A DNA stretch of 64,000 bases, from the NCBI RefSeq assembly GCF_003752405.1, contig NZ_RKHK01000001.1:744001-808000 (forward strand), given 5' to 3'. Position numbers and translations under genes: made by a program. Numbering within the stretch: the stretch's first letter is position 1; every line of letters begins with the position of its first letter. Below the pieces are notes generated by a model. It had not been told where the DNA came from, did no database searches, and worked only from the letters and a program-made list of their open reading frames with translations. Of the stretch, positions 1 through 8,721 are shown in pieces. The stretch is from Bogoriella caseilytica (GTDB lineage Bacteria > Actinomycetota > Actinomycetes > Actinomycetales > Actinomycetaceae).

Positions 1-1
1 C

Positions 2-1306
2 CCCCTCCCTGGCGGGACCGGTCGTGAGGACGTGGTCCGGCTGATGGCAGCGCTCCGCCTCCGGCTGGGTGATGAGGAGCCGGACTCCCGCACGGCGGCC
101 TCACCCCGCCCGCTGCTTCCGCACGAGCCCACAGCCTCCGCGGACGCGGCACTGACCGAGATCAGTGAGCGCGCACGCATCCCGCTGCCGGGGGGCACCG
201 TGGCGGTGCTCCGCAGCTCCGGTTCGACCTCCGGGCGCGGCCATCTCATCGCCGTGACCGCCGAGGCCCTCCGCGCTGGGGCCCGCGCCGGCGAACAGGC
301 CCTGGGCGGACCGGGAAGGTGGGTCTTGGCCCTGCCCACCCACCACATTGCCGGCTTCCAGATCCTGGTGCGTTCCGTGGTCGGGGCCACCGAGCCGGTG
401 CTGGTGGACACCAGCGGCGGATTCGACCCCCACCGGCTGGCCGAGGCCATCACTCAGGCAGCTAGGGGCGCCCGCGCCTACGTCTCCCTGGTGCCCACCC
501 AGCTGCACCGGGTGCTCCAGAGCGGCCCCGCCGTCCTCGGGGCAATGCGTCAGGCTTCGGCGGTGCTGGTCGGCGGGGCAGCCACTGCGCCCTCGCTCCA
601 GCAGGCCGCCCGCGCGGCAGGCCTGTCCCTCGTGACCAGCTACGGCATGACGGAGACCTGCGGGGGCTGCGCCTACGACGGTCTCCCGCTCGAGGGCATG
701 CGCGTGCGGATCATGACCGGGTATGCATCGGGAGCGCCACATCCACCGTCGCACGACGAGGAGCCTGTGCCCGGACGAGTGGAGATCTCCGGCCCCATGC
801 TTGCTGCCGGCTATCTCGACCAGCCGGCCGAGACGGTCGATGGGCGCGCAGCTTCCGGAAGCGGCTTCCGCCTCGACGACGCCGGCACCCGCTGGCTGCA
901 GACCTCCGACCTCGGCGTGATCAGGGACGGTCGGCTGCAGATCGTGGGCCGGGTCGATGACGTGATCAATACCGGCGGGGTGAAGGTCTCCCCCGGCCCG
1001 GTCGAGGATCTCCTCGGCGCGATGGAGGGAGTCGCCGAGGTCATGGTGGTCGGCATCCCGGACGCACGCTGGGGACAGTCCGTGGTGGCCGTGGTCGTGC
1101 CCACGGCACCGGATCGCCCCCCGAGCTTGGCGGAGCTGCGGGCGGAGGTGATCCGCCGACTCGGTCCGCCGCACGCGCCGCGCGCGCTGGTGACCACCAC
1201 CGAACTCCCCACGCTCGGACCAGGCAAGCGCGATCGCCGGGCTGCCGCCCGGCTCGCAGTACAGCACATCTCTGAGAAGGAAGGCACCGATGGCCACGGC
1301 CACTGA
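2..1306 (+). CDS. menE: o-succinylbenzoate-CoA ligase MenE, 5' end probably outside window
   Basis: Adenylate-forming enzyme that activates o-succinylbenzoate with CoA in menaquinone synthesis. The P-loop-like motif RSSGSTSGRG, the YGMTETCGG adenylate motif (near 640-665) and the C-terminal hinge and catalytic lysine region GPGKRDRRA near the end are all visible, the usual order for the AMP-binding superfamily. The reading frame is open to the left edge and the residues before the GTG at 32 look coding, so the true start is probably upstream; GTG 32 is the first start inside the window. The 3' end overlaps menA by 17 bp, implying co-translation. The neighbouring menA strongly supports MenE over other acyl-CoA ligases. 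Confidence 0.9.
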   Translation, partial: PLPGGTGREDVVRLMAALRLRLGDEEPDSRTAASPRPLLPHEPTASADAALTEISERARIPLPGGTVAVLRSSGSTSGRGHLIAVTAEALRAGARAGEQALGGPGRWVLALPTHHIAGFQILVRSVVGATEPVLVDTSGGFDPHRLAEAITQAARGARAYVSLVPTQLHRVLQSGPAVLGAMRQASAVLVGGAATAPSLQQAARAAGLSLVTSYGMTETCGGCAYDGLPLEGMRVRIMTGYASGAPHPPSHDEEPVPGRVEISGPMLAAGYLDQPAETVDGRAASGSGFRLDDAGTRWLQTSDLGVIRDGRLQIVGRVDDVINTGGVKVSPGPVEDLLGAMEGVAEVMVVGIPDARWGQSVVAVVVPTAPDRPPSLAELRAEVIRRLGPPHAPRALVTTTELPTLGPGKRDRRAAARLAVQHISEKEGTDGHGH

Positions 1307-2183
1307 ATGGATCCAGGGTGCGCGGCTACGCACCCTGCCGGCGGCGCTGGCGCCCGTGCTCATCGGCACCGGCGCAGCCCTGCGCGAGGGGGCCACACTG
1401 GGAGTCTCCGTACCCCGCGGACTGCTCGCGGCGGGCGTGGCCGTGGCCCTGCAGGTGGGCGTGAACTACGCGAACGACTACTCCGACGGCGTCCGCGGCA
1501 CCGACGACGTCCGGGCCGGCCCCATGCGGCTGACCGCCACCGGGAAGGCCGCGCCCGGCACGGTCAAACGCGCAGCCTTCGCCTCTTTCGCGGTGGCGGC
1601 TGCGCTCGGACTGGGACTGGTCGCCGTTTCCGGAACCTGGTGGTTGCTGGCGGTCGGCGCTCTCGCCGTGCTGGCGGCCTGGTACTACACCGGCGGCGCC
1701 CGGCCCTACGGCTACCTGGGCCTGGGCGAGGTCTTCGTCTTCGTCTTCTTCGGCCTGGTCGCCACCCTCGGCACCACCTGGACGCAGAGCTACACCCTGC
1801 CGCCGACGGCCTGGCTGGGCGCGAGCGGAGTGGGGCTGCTCAGCTGCGCGATCCTGATGGCGAACAACCTGCGTGACATCCCCACGGACACGCTCTCCGG
1901 CAAGCGAACACTGGCGGTTCGCCTGGGCGAGCGCCGTGCGCGGCGCGCCTATGTGGCCCTGGTGTGGACGGCGCTGGCCCTCGGCGGCCTGTGCGCCTTC
2001 TGGGCACCCACGGCGGTGCTCTTCATGGCCGTCCTGATACCGGCCGCCCTCCGGCTGAGCACGCGGGCACTGTCCACCGCCCAGGGGCGGGACCTGATCC
2101 CGCTGCTGTCAGGGACGGGGCTTCTGGTCCTGGTTTACGGAATCTTCCTCACCATCGCCCTGATTCCCCCGGCCACCTTCTGA
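1290..2183 (+). CDS. menA: 1,4-dihydroxy-2-naphthoate polyprenyltransferase MenA
   Basis: UbiA-family integral membrane prenyltransferase that attaches the polyprenyl tail to dihydroxynaphthoate, the committed membrane step of menaquinone synthesis. The N-terminal RLRTLPAALAPVLIG and the first aspartate-rich motif NYANDYSDGVRGTDD are typical of MenA, and a second Asp-containing loop follows (NNLRDIPTDTLSGKRTLAVR). About eight hydrophobic segments span its 297 residues, the normal family length. The ATG follows an AAGGAAGG ribosome site and lies inside the 3' end of menE. Its own 3' end overlaps the convergent DUF4229 gene by 75 bp. Confidence 0.95.
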   Translation: MATATEWIQGARLRTLPAALAPVLIGTGAALREGATLGVSVPRGLLAAGVAVALQVGVNYANDYSDGVRGTDDVRAGPMRLTATGKAAPGTVKRAAFASFAVAAALGLGLVAVSGTWWLLAVGALAVLAAWYYTGGARPYGYLGLGEVFVFVFFGLVATLGTTWTQSYTLPPTAWLGASGVGLLSCAILMANNLRDIPTDTLSGKRTLAVRLGERRARRAYVALVWTALALGGLCAFWAPTAVLFMAVLIPAALRLSTRALSTAQGRDLIPLLSGTGLLVLVYGIFLTIALIPPATF

Positions 2184-2483
2184 CTCGGCCGCGCCGACGC
2201 GCGGCGCACGGTCTCCCTCGCTTTCGGCGGCCTGGTCCACCAGCGCATCCTCTGCGGCGGCATCCTGCGCGGCCTGCCGGCCTGCTGTCCGCCGAGGTGT
2301 CAGGCTGGTCAGTGACTGCGAGAACTCGGCCGTCTGACGGCGCAGGAGCAGGAAGGAGACCATCGCACCCACCAGGATCGCGGTGATCCACAGCAGCCAG
2401 GAGCGCAGACCCGCCAGGGAGAGGAGCACGCCTGCTGCGAGGATCAGGCCCACCCGGATCAGGGTGTAGAGCACGAACCTCAT
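2109..2483 (-). CDS. DUF4229 small membrane protein
   Basis: 124-residue protein with two predicted N-terminal membrane helices (LIRVGLILAAGVLLSLAG and LLWITAILVGAMVSFLLL) followed by a charged, low-complexity tail rich in Ala, Asp and Glu. The N-terminal part fits DUF4229, a family found beside menaquinone and cytochrome c genes in actinobacteria. Function is unknown. Its start overlaps the stop of the upstream membrane gene by 4 bp, so the two are probably coupled. The 3' end runs 75 bp into menA on the other strand, and the tail there is an acidic stretch that may be poorly conserved. Confidence 0.8.
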   Translation of the reverse strand: MRFVLYTLIRVGLILAAGVLLSLAGLRSWLLWITAILVGAMVSFLLLRRQTAEFSQSLTSLTPRRTAGRQAAQDAAAEDALVDQAAESEGDRAPRVGAAESEGGRGNQGDGEEDSVNQDQKPRP

Positions 2484-2992
2484 CGGGAGCTGTCGACGTC
2501 GGGCGCGCTGCCGCCGGAGGGACCGGGGTTGCCCTCGCCGGGCTCATCGGCAGAGCCGCCATGAGCGCCGGTGCCCGGGGCGCCACCCTCGCGGGCGTCA
2601 CCGCCACCTGCGGAGTCGTGCCCAGGCTTCTCACCGCGCTTCTCCGCCTGCCGGCGGCGTTCGGCCGCCGCTTCTCGCCGCCGTCGCTGCTCGATCCGGA
2701 AGAGGAACTCGGGGTCGTCATCGGGGGCCCTAGGCCCCGAGGGCGCGCTGGGGCGCCCAGGCTTCGGCGGCCCGGAGCTCCACACGCCGGACCCGCCGCC
2801 GTTCTGCGAACGCGCGACTCGGCTCACGATGATCCATGCCACGGCACCGACGAAGGGGAAGACCACCACGAGGATGATCCAGACGACCTTGGGCACGCGG
2901 TAGGGCATCTCGTCCTCAGGCGTCCGCGCGCAATCGACGAGGGCGTAGACCCAGATCGCGACGGCGAGGAAGACGGGGAGCAAGCGGAGCAT
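2480..2992 (-). CDS. PLD nuclease N-terminal (PLDc_N) domain membrane protein
   Basis: 170 residues. The first 65 form the short two-helix PLDc_N domain: helix 1 LPVFLAVAIWVYALVDC, a loop with DEMPYRVPKVVW, then helix 2 IILVVVFPFVGAVAWIIV. The rest is a hydrophilic, Gly/Pro/Arg/Glu-rich tail. Despite the domain name there is no HKD phospholipase motif, so it is not expected to be an enzyme. The tail may be cytoplasmic and disordered. It is first in a two-gene unit with the DUF4229 gene (4-bp overlap). Biological role is not known. Confidence 0.85.
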   Translation of the reverse strand: MLRLLPVFLAVAIWVYALVDCARTPEDEMPYRVPKVVWIILVVVFPFVGAVAWIIVSRVARSQNGGGSGVWSSGPPKPGRPSAPSGPRAPDDDPEFLFRIEQRRRREAAAERRRQAEKRGEKPGHDSAGGGDAREGGAPGTGAHGGSADEPGEGNPGPSGGSAPDVDSSR

Positions 2993-3028
2993 AGTGCCAG
3001 CCTAGGTTGATCTCAGGAAACGCGGGGC

Positions 3029-4096
3029 TCAGCCGATTCCCGAGTACGAGTGCAGGGAGTCGAAGATGAGGTTCACGAGGAAGTAGTTCGACATCACGGC
3101 GAGGAAGCCGAGGATCGAGAGCACGGCTGCGCCACGCCCCTCCCATCCGCGGGTCGAGCGCGCATGCAGGTAGGCCGCGTAGATGACCCAGACGATCAGC
3201 GACCAGGTCTCCTTGGGGTCCCAGCCCCAGGGCCGGCCCCAGGCGTGCTCGGCCCAGATGGCACCCGCAATGATCGTGAAGGTCCACAGCATGAAGCCGA
3301 TCGCATTGAGCCGGAAGGCCAGGCGCTCGAAGTCGGCCGAGCTGGGCAGGTGGCTCATGAGCTTGCGCGCCGGGGCCTGCTTGGCTGCGCCGGACTCGAG
3401 GGCGCCGGTGCGGCTGGTGGCGCTCTCGACATCGTCCTGCCAGCTGGTGCGGTCGGTGGGCTGTCCGCTGAGAATGCCGGTTCCCGTCCCGGCGGCGGCC
3501 GGGGCGGCCGAGCTGGTGGGCACCGCCTCGGCCGGATCGAGCCGGGCCGCGGCCTCGATCCGGTTGCGCTCGGCCCGTTCCTGGACCAGCTGCAACACCG
3601 ACAGCGTGGCAGCCACCGTGACCACACCGGTGGCAATGGTGGCCACGGACACATGGATGACCAGCCAGTAGGACTGCAGCGCCGGCATGACGTCGTCGGC
3701 CTGGACGTACAGCACGGCCACGGCCACACCGAGCAGCAGCAGTGTCGGACCCACCACGAAGACGCCGAGGAAACGCATGTCGCGGCGCATCCGCAGCATC
3801 CAGAGCAGGATCGCGACGGCCACGAAAGTCGAGACGAGGGTGAACTCGTACATGTTCGCCCACGGAGCGCGGGTGGTGGCGACCGCCCGGGAGACCACCG
3901 CGCCGAGATGCAGGGCGGCACCGAGCCAGGTGGTGGCCACCGCGATCCCGGCGGCGCGCCGGGGACGCTCGGTCACGGGCACAGGCCCGCGGTCCCGCAA
4001 CCCGGAGAGGTCGATGGCGAAGGCCACCAGAGCCACGGTGTAGGCGGCCATCGCACCGTAGACAAGGTTGAGGCTCGCCAGGGCGAGATCGGTCAT
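3029..4096 (-). CDS. ccsB: cytochrome c biogenesis protein CcsB (haem-handling subunit)
   Basis: Membrane subunit of the System II (Ccs) synthetase that, with ResB, exports haem and attaches it to apocytochrome c outside the membrane. The tryptophan-rich haem-binding WWD-type segment is clear near the C-terminus (WAEHAWGRPWGWDPKETWSL), followed by HARSTRGWEG. 355 residues with about eight hydrophobic helices and one long hydrophilic loop (about residues 170-230). The ATG overlaps the resB stop by 4 bp. It is the last gene of the operon histidine phosphatase-resA-ccdA-resB-ccsB. Confidence 0.95.
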   Translation of the reverse strand: MTDLALASLNLVYGAMAAYTVALVAFAIDLSGLRDRGPVPVTERPRRAAGIAVATTWLGAALHLGAVVSRAVATTRAPWANMYEFTLVSTFVAVAILLWMLRMRRDMRFLGVFVVGPTLLLLGVAVAVLYVQADDVMPALQSYWLVIHVSVATIATGVVTVAATLSVLQLVQERAERNRIEAAARLDPAEAVPTSSAAPAAAGTGTGILSGQPTDRTSWQDDVESATSRTGALESGAAKQAPARKLMSHLPSSADFERLAFRLNAIGFMLWTFTIIAGAIWAEHAWGRPWGWDPKETWSLIVWVIYAAYLHARSTRGWEGRGAAVLSILGFLAVMSNYFLVNLIFDSLHSYSGIG

Positions 4097-5670
4097 GGCT
4101 GGTGCCTTTCGTCGTGAGGCGGTTCGATGCCCACAGCGTGCAAGACTCGGTCAAGGTCCTTGGCCAGGCCGGCGTCGTCACCGCGGGCCAGGGCTGCGGC
4201 CTCGACCTGGACGCATCCGCCCTGCTCGTCGAGTCGCACCCACAGGCGGCGGCGCGCGGTGAAGAGCGAGGCGAAGAGGCCGGCCATGGACAGGATCGCT
4301 GCTGCGAGCAGGTAGGGCATGGTGGGGTCGTAGCGCAGGTCGAGGGCAGCGAAACGGGGTAGCCCGTCCCAGGTGATGGTGCCCAGCCCTTCGGGCAGTT
4401 CCACCGTGGCCCCGGGCTCGAGGAAGAGGGTCACCGGCCGTTGCCCGTCCTCCGCCGATCCGGCGGCGCCATCGGGCTGGGGCTCGTAGATCTGGCGCAT
4501 GTCCTCGGTGTCGAGGACGTAGACGTTCTGCGGGATCCCGGCGTCCAGGCCGAGGTCCCCGGCCCAGAGGGTGAGCACCAGCAGCGGGTTGTTGGGCTGG
4601 GGGTGCAGGGAACGGGCGCCGGATCCGTCTTCCTCGACGACGGCGGTCGGAAGCAGGGCTCCGGTCAGGCCGAGTTGCTCCTGGCCGGCGGAGACGTCGG
4701 GGACCTTGATGACGCCGCGCGAGGTGTAGACGAAGTCTTCCGGCAGGAAGGGCACCGCGCCGGAGAAGGCGACCTCGCCGGCGCCGTCCTCCACGGTGAT
4801 GACGGGGGCGTAGCCGTTACCGGAGAGGTAGACCCGTGCCCCCGCAGCGCCCACCGGGTGGTTCACCTCGAGCACCTCCTCGCGCACACTGCCGTCAGGT
4901 TCGTAGACGGTGAGGTCGGCGGCGAAGTCGCGCGCCTGCGCGTCCGGGGTGAACTCGGAGCGGAACTCCTCCAGCGTGAAGGTGAAGGGCTCCAGGCTGT
5001 TCGGATCGAAGAACCGGCCGGCTTCGAAGGAGTCATAGTCCACCACGGAGTTCGCGAAGGACTGCCCCTCGATCACGATCGCCTGGCCGCGGTAGGAGAA
5101 GACCTGACCGAGGCCGAAGATCACCAGCAGCGCCACCAGGGAGAGGTGGAAGACGATGTTGCCGGTCTCGCGCAGATAGCCGCGCTCGGCGCTGATGCCC
5201 TCCGGGCTGACCGTGGTGCGATAGCGCGGCAGTCCCAGAGGGCCGCGGCGCAGCGCGGTGACGAGGCCGGCCTCCACGGTCTCCCGTGAGCCCTCGACGG
5301 TGGCTTCACGGCGCACCGGGAAGCGCGAGAGACGGCTGGGGACCTTCGGCGGCGCGGCTCGCAGGGCGCGGAAGTGCACAGCCGTGCGCGGCACGATGCA
5401 GCCGATGAGGGAGATGAACAGGAGCAGGTACACGGCCCCGAACCAGGGCGAGGCGTAGACGTCGAAGAAGCCCAGGCGGTCGAGCCACTCGGCCAGGCGC
5501 GGACTGTCCTGGTGGTACTGAGCCACTCCGGTGGGGTCATGGGTGACCTGCGGGATGATCGAGCCGGGCAGTGCGGCCACGGCGAGCAGGAGCAGCAGCA
5601 TGATGGCCACGCGCATGCTGGTGAGCTGGCGCCACATCCAGCGTAGCCATCCGAGAAGTCCCAGTTCCAT
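4093..5670 (-). CDS. resB: cytochrome c biogenesis protein ResB
   Basis: 525-residue ResB, the partner of CcsB in System II cytochrome c maturation. It starts with the WLRWMWRQLTSMRVAIMLLLLLAVAA helix and SIIPQ motif, has further helices near residues 70-95 and 160-190, then a large extracytoplasmic domain and a final helix near the C-terminus (LLAAAILSMAGLFASLF). Length and layout are normal for actinobacteria. Start and stop are both tightly coupled: 1-bp overlap with the ccdA stop and 4-bp overlap with ccsB. Confidence 0.95.
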   Translation of the reverse strand: MELGLLGWLRWMWRQLTSMRVAIMLLLLLAVAALPGSIIPQVTHDPTGVAQYHQDSPRLAEWLDRLGFFDVYASPWFGAVYLLLFISLIGCIVPRTAVHFRALRAAPPKVPSRLSRFPVRREATVEGSRETVEAGLVTALRRGPLGLPRYRTTVSPEGISAERGYLRETGNIVFHLSLVALLVIFGLGQVFSYRGQAIVIEGQSFANSVVDYDSFEAGRFFDPNSLEPFTFTLEEFRSEFTPDAQARDFAADLTVYEPDGSVREEVLEVNHPVGAAGARVYLSGNGYAPVITVEDGAGEVAFSGAVPFLPEDFVYTSRGVIKVPDVSAGQEQLGLTGALLPTAVVEEDGSGARSLHPQPNNPLLVLTLWAGDLGLDAGIPQNVYVLDTEDMRQIYEPQPDGAAGSAEDGQRPVTLFLEPGATVELPEGLGTITWDGLPRFAALDLRYDPTMPYLLAAAILSMAGLFASLFTARRRLWVRLDEQGGCVQVEAAALARGDDAGLAKDLDRVLHAVGIEPPHDERHQP

Positions 5671-6455
5671 CAGACCACCGTCTCAAATCCAGCGACCCAG
5701 CCCTGGAGATGCCCGGCCAGCCAGGACCACGCGCCGGTCACCAGTGCCAGGCCGAGCAGGATCAGCATGACGCCTCCGGCGATCTGGATGGCACGGCGAT
5801 GCCGTCGTAGGAACCCGATGGCGTGGGCCGAGCGGGAGAAGAGCATGGCCACGAGCACAAAGGGAACTCCCAGTCCCAGGCAGTAGGCAGTCAGGAGCAC
5901 CAACCCTCGCCCGGGGTCGGCGGTATCGAGGGAGAGCGTCAGCACAGCGGCCAGGGTGGGGCCGATGCAGGGCGCCCAGCCCAGTCCGAAGACCACGCCG
6001 AGCAGTGGCGCCCCCGCCAGGCCCGCGCGCGGGGCCACGTGCAGGCGACGCTCGTTCTGCAGGAAGGGGACGAAACCGCAGAAGGCCAGCCCCATGAGGA
6101 TCACCAGCACACCGGCCACCCGCAGGATGACATCCATCCACGGCTGCAGCAGCGCACCCGCCATGGAGAAGGCCACGCCCAGCATGATGAAGACGGCGGA
6201 GAATCCGGCCACGAAGAGCAGTACGCCGGCGAGGAGCCGCCCGCTGCCGGTGGCGCGCTTGGTGCCGGAGGCACCGCCCACGGCCGCGGAACTCACCCCC
6301 GCCATGCCACCCAGATAGCCGACGTATCCGGGCAGCAGCGGCAGCACGCAGGGCGAGGCGAAGGAGATCAGGCCCGCCAGGGCGGCCACCGGCAGGGCAG
6401 CGAGCATCGAGCCGCTGAGCACGGTGCTTTCGAAGAACTGCGCCACAGAGTTCAC
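5670..6455 (-). CDS. ccdA: CcdA-type thiol-disulfide membrane transporter
   Basis: 261-residue polytopic protein of the CcdA/DsbD transmembrane family, which carries reducing equivalents across the membrane to keep apocytochrome c cysteines reduced. The signature SFASPCVLPLLPGYVGYLGG lies near the N-terminus with one redox cysteine, and the second is in GWAPCIGPTLAAVL. About six to seven helices. The start is a GTG, and the stop overlaps the resB start by one base. It sits 12 bp after the ResA-like gene, which supplies the extracytoplasmic thioredoxin. Confidence 0.93.
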   Translation of the reverse strand: MNSVAQFFESTVLSGSMLAALPVAALAGLISFASPCVLPLLPGYVGYLGGMAGVSSAAVGGASGTKRATGSGRLLAGVLLFVAGFSAVFIMLGVAFSMAGALLQPWMDVILRVAGVLVILMGLAFCGFVPFLQNERRLHVAPRAGLAGAPLLGVVFGLGWAPCIGPTLAAVLTLSLDTADPGRGLVLLTAYCLGLGVPFVLVAMLFSRSAHAIGFLRRHRRAIQIAGGVMLILLGLALVTGAWSWLAGHLQGWVAGFETVV

Positions 6456-6467
6456 GCGGGGGAGACC

Positions 6468-7046
6468 TCAGGCCTGCTCGGCGAGCACGTCGTCGACCAG
6501 GCCGCGCAGGATGACCGGCTCGGCCTGCCCCAGGATGCGGGCGGCGACCCGGCCCTCGTGGTCGAGCACCACCGTGACCGGCATGGCCTGCAGCGGCACC
6601 TTGCCCTCCAGGGCGGCCACACCGCGTGCCTGGGCATCGTGGAAGGAGGGATAGGGGATACCGAAGGTGCGCTCGAAGGCCTGGGCCGCTCCGGCGTCGT
6701 CACGCGGGTTGACGCCGAGGAGGTGGACGCCGTTGCCGGAGTAGTCCTCGTGGAAGGCCGCCAGGTCCGGGGCCTCGGCCCGGCACGGCGGACAGGCCGC
6801 GTACCAGAAGTTCAGCACCACGACGTCTCCGCGCAGCTCGGCGAGGTCGATCTCCTCACCCTCGTAGGTGGTGCCGACATGCTCGACGGGCTCGTCGCGC
6901 TCATCGGCTTCCCACACGGAGAAGGATCCGTCGCCTGCCTCGTAGCCGGGGTTGGTGCGGATGACGCCGTCCTGGCTGCTGCCGGGCGGGGCGCACGCAG
7001 TCAGTACCAGAGCGAGGAGGGCGACCAGCACCAGACCTGGCTTCAC
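6468..7046 (-). CDS. resA: TlpA/ResA-type thioredoxin lipoprotein
   Basis: 192-residue extracytoplasmic thioredoxin that probably reduces the CXXCH cysteines of apocytochrome c. The signal peptide ends in a lipobox with LTAC at residues 15-18, so the protein should be anchored by a lipidated Cys18. The active site is FWYAACPPCRAEAPDL. A second conserved stretch has the cis-proline region QAMPVTVVLDHEGRV. The GTG start overlaps the stop of the histidine phosphatase by 4 bp. Function is assigned from family and from the Ccs operon context. Confidence 0.9.
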   Translation of the reverse strand: MKPGLVLVALLALVLTACAPPGSSQDGVIRTNPGYEAGDGSFSVWEADERDEPVEHVGTTYEGEEIDLAELRGDVVVLNFWYAACPPCRAEAPDLAAFHEDYSGNGVHLLGVNPRDDAGAAQAFERTFGIPYPSFHDAQARGVAALEGKVPLQAMPVTVVLDHEGRVAARILGQAEPVILRGLVDDVLAEQA

Positions 7047-7810
7047 TCGGAGGCCTCCGGCGAGTCGGAACGGGGTGGAGCGCCGGCGCCACCGGCAGCA
7101 TCGTGTTCGCTGACTCGGGCTTGCTCAGTGGCCTCCACGGTGCCTGGAGCGGCGGGGATGAGGGCCGGAGAGGTGCCGGGCACGGTGTCCTTGGCGCCCA
7201 CGAGCAGCTCACCTGCCGGCTCGGAATACCGCACGCCGATCAGGCGCTGACCCAGGAAGGTCAGCGAGGTCAGGGAGGCAAGGGAGCACTCCCGGCGCCG
7301 CGGGTCGTGCCACAGCGGCCGACCCTGGAGGTGACGGCGGGTGGACCAGATGGGGAGCTGATGGCTGACCAGCACCGCCTCCCCGCCTTCTGCGAGGCCC
7401 CGAGCATCGATGATCGCCTGGCGCATCCGGGCCACCTGGCTGCGGTAGGGCTCACCCCACGACGGGCGCAGGGGGTTCAGGTAGGCGCGCCAGTGGGCGG
7501 GGCGCATCAGCTCGGCCGGGGTCACGCTGACGCCCTCGAAGTGGTTCTCCGCCTCGATGACGCGTTCATCGGTGCCGAGCTCGAGCCCGAAGGCCCGCGC
7601 CACGGGGGTGGCGGTCTCCTGGGCGCGCTGCAGCGGCGAGGCCAGGACGGCGCGGATGTCGTGGCCCTCGGCGACGAGGTGCTCGGCCACACGCTCGGCC
7701 ATCTGGTGGCCGAGTGCGGAGAGGCCGAATCCGGGGATGCGCCCGTAGAGCACCCCGGCGGGGTTGTGGACCTCGCCGTGGCGCATGAGGTGGACGATGG
7801 TGCGCTCCAT
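7043..7810 (-). CDS. histidine phosphatase family protein
   Basis: 255 residues. The N-terminal catalytic motif LMRHGEV supplies the phospho-accepting histidine, and later motifs include LASPLQRAQETA and VLVSHQLPIW with the second histidine. This is the phosphoglycerate-mutase-like phosphatase fold; the substrate is unknown. It is the first gene of the cytochrome c maturation operon, a position seen in many actinobacteria. The C-terminal 40 residues are Ala/Gly-rich and probably disordered. The ATG is preceded by GGGAG. Confidence 0.88.
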   Translation of the reverse strand: MERTIVHLMRHGEVHNPAGVLYGRIPGFGLSALGHQMAERVAEHLVAEGHDIRAVLASPLQRAQETATPVARAFGLELGTDERVIEAENHFEGVSVTPAELMRPAHWRAYLNPLRPSWGEPYRSQVARMRQAIIDARGLAEGGEAVLVSHQLPIWSTRRHLQGRPLWHDPRRRECSLASLTSLTFLGQRLIGVRYSEPAGELLVGAKDTVPGTSPALIPAAPGTVEATEQARVSEHDAAGGAGAPPRSDSPEASE

Positions 7811-7943
7811 GTCTCCCAGTCTCGCAAACTACGACGCTCCGTAGGACGGAGTTGCCGTGGCAGCCCTCACATTGCCCTTCCCGTCCGGCCAGAGCGGCAC
7901 GGCGGAGACCCGGGCGAGTCCCGTCCTGGCACGTCCCGGTTTC

Positions 7944-7979
7944 ATGCATTTGCATGCAAAGGGGTTCTCGTCCTACAGT
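7944..7979 (+). promoter_or_regulatory. palindromic operator and promoter upstream of the YceI gene
   Basis: TTTGCATGCAAA at 7949-7960 is a perfect 12-bp palindrome, and ATGCA-TT-TGCAT at 7944-7955 overlaps it. A promoter can be read with -35 TTGCAT (7950-7955) and -10 TACAGT (7974-7979), spacing 18, so the palindrome lies on the -35 box. This arrangement suggests repression by a dimeric regulator. No regulator gene is adjacent, so the protein is unknown. Confidence 0.55.
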
Positions 7980-8085
7980 GCGAGAGCAGCCATGTTCTGT
8001 CCACCATGGGCGTGCCCGCACCTGGGAGGCTTCACGAGTCCCTAGGGCCGCAGGGCAGGCCACCCCGATACATCAGGAGATCTTC

Positions 8086-8625
8086 ATGTCAGCGATTCCC
8101 GCAGGCACCTACACCATCGACAACTCCCACTCGGAGCTCAGCTTCTCCGTGCGCCACGCCGGCATCTCGCGCGTGCGCGGTAAGTTCGAGTCCTACACCG
8201 GCACGATCCAGGTGGCCGAGAACCTGGCCGACTCCCAGGCCAACGTCACCATTCAGTCCGCCTCGGTCAACACCGGCGACGAGAACCGCGACAACCACCT
8301 GCGCTCCGCCGACTTCTGGGACGCCGAGAACAAGCCGGAGTGGACCTTCGTGTCCACCGGTGTGAGCGGCTCCTCCGACGAGGAGTTCACGCTCACCGGC
8401 GATCTCACCATCAACGGCGTGACCAAGCCGGTCGAGCTTGAGGTCGAGTACAACGGCTCGGCCGTGGACCCCTTCGGCAACACCCGCGTGGGCTTCGCCG
8501 CCAAGACCGCCATCTCCCGCAAGGAGTTCGACCTCACCTGGAATGCCGCCCTTGAGGCCGGTGGCGTGCTGGTGGGCGACAAGATCTCCATCGAGCTGGA
8601 CATCTCCGCCATCCCCCAGGGCTGA
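8086..8625 (+). CDS. YceI family protein
   Basis: 179-residue lipocalin-like YceI protein. It has the family opening PAGTYTIDNSHSELSFSVRHAGISRVRGKF, the central NRDNHLRSADFWD motif, and the LTGDLTINGVTKPVELEVEY motif. Family members bind isoprenoid-like lipids; some are periplasmic. No signal peptide is visible here, so it is predicted cytoplasmic. The ATG at 8086 follows CAGGAGA; the longer upstream reading frame is rejected because its first 78 codons look non-coding. A palindromic promoter lies 110-140 bp upstream and a strong hairpin follows the stop. Confidence 0.93.
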   Translation: MSAIPAGTYTIDNSHSELSFSVRHAGISRVRGKFESYTGTIQVAENLADSQANVTIQSASVNTGDENRDNHLRSADFWDAENKPEWTFVSTGVSGSSDEEFTLTGDLTINGVTKPVELEVEYNGSAVDPFGNTRVGFAAKTAISRKEFDLTWNAALEAGGVLVGDKISIELDISAIPQG

Positions 8626-8648
8626 CCTCAGCACGTCTGAGTCGCTCG

Positions 8649-8690
8649 ACGAGAAGGGCCGGCCCCCCGCAGGGAACCGGCCCTTCTCGT
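8649..8690. terminator. bidirectional hairpin terminator
   Basis: A perfect 14-bp stem (8649-8662 with 8677-8690, GAGAAGGGCCGG on the left arm) surrounds a 14-nt loop. It sits between the convergent YceI and NCS2 permease genes. The T-rich tail is weak, as usual in high-GC actinobacteria. Confidence 0.8.
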
Positions 8691-8721
8691 GTGCTCGGCG
8701 GTGCCGGGCTCTGGCTGAGGC

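Noticed and set aside
2480-2992. Phospholipase D enzyme
   Set aside because: Only the N-terminal two-helix PLDc_N domain is present; no HKD motif.
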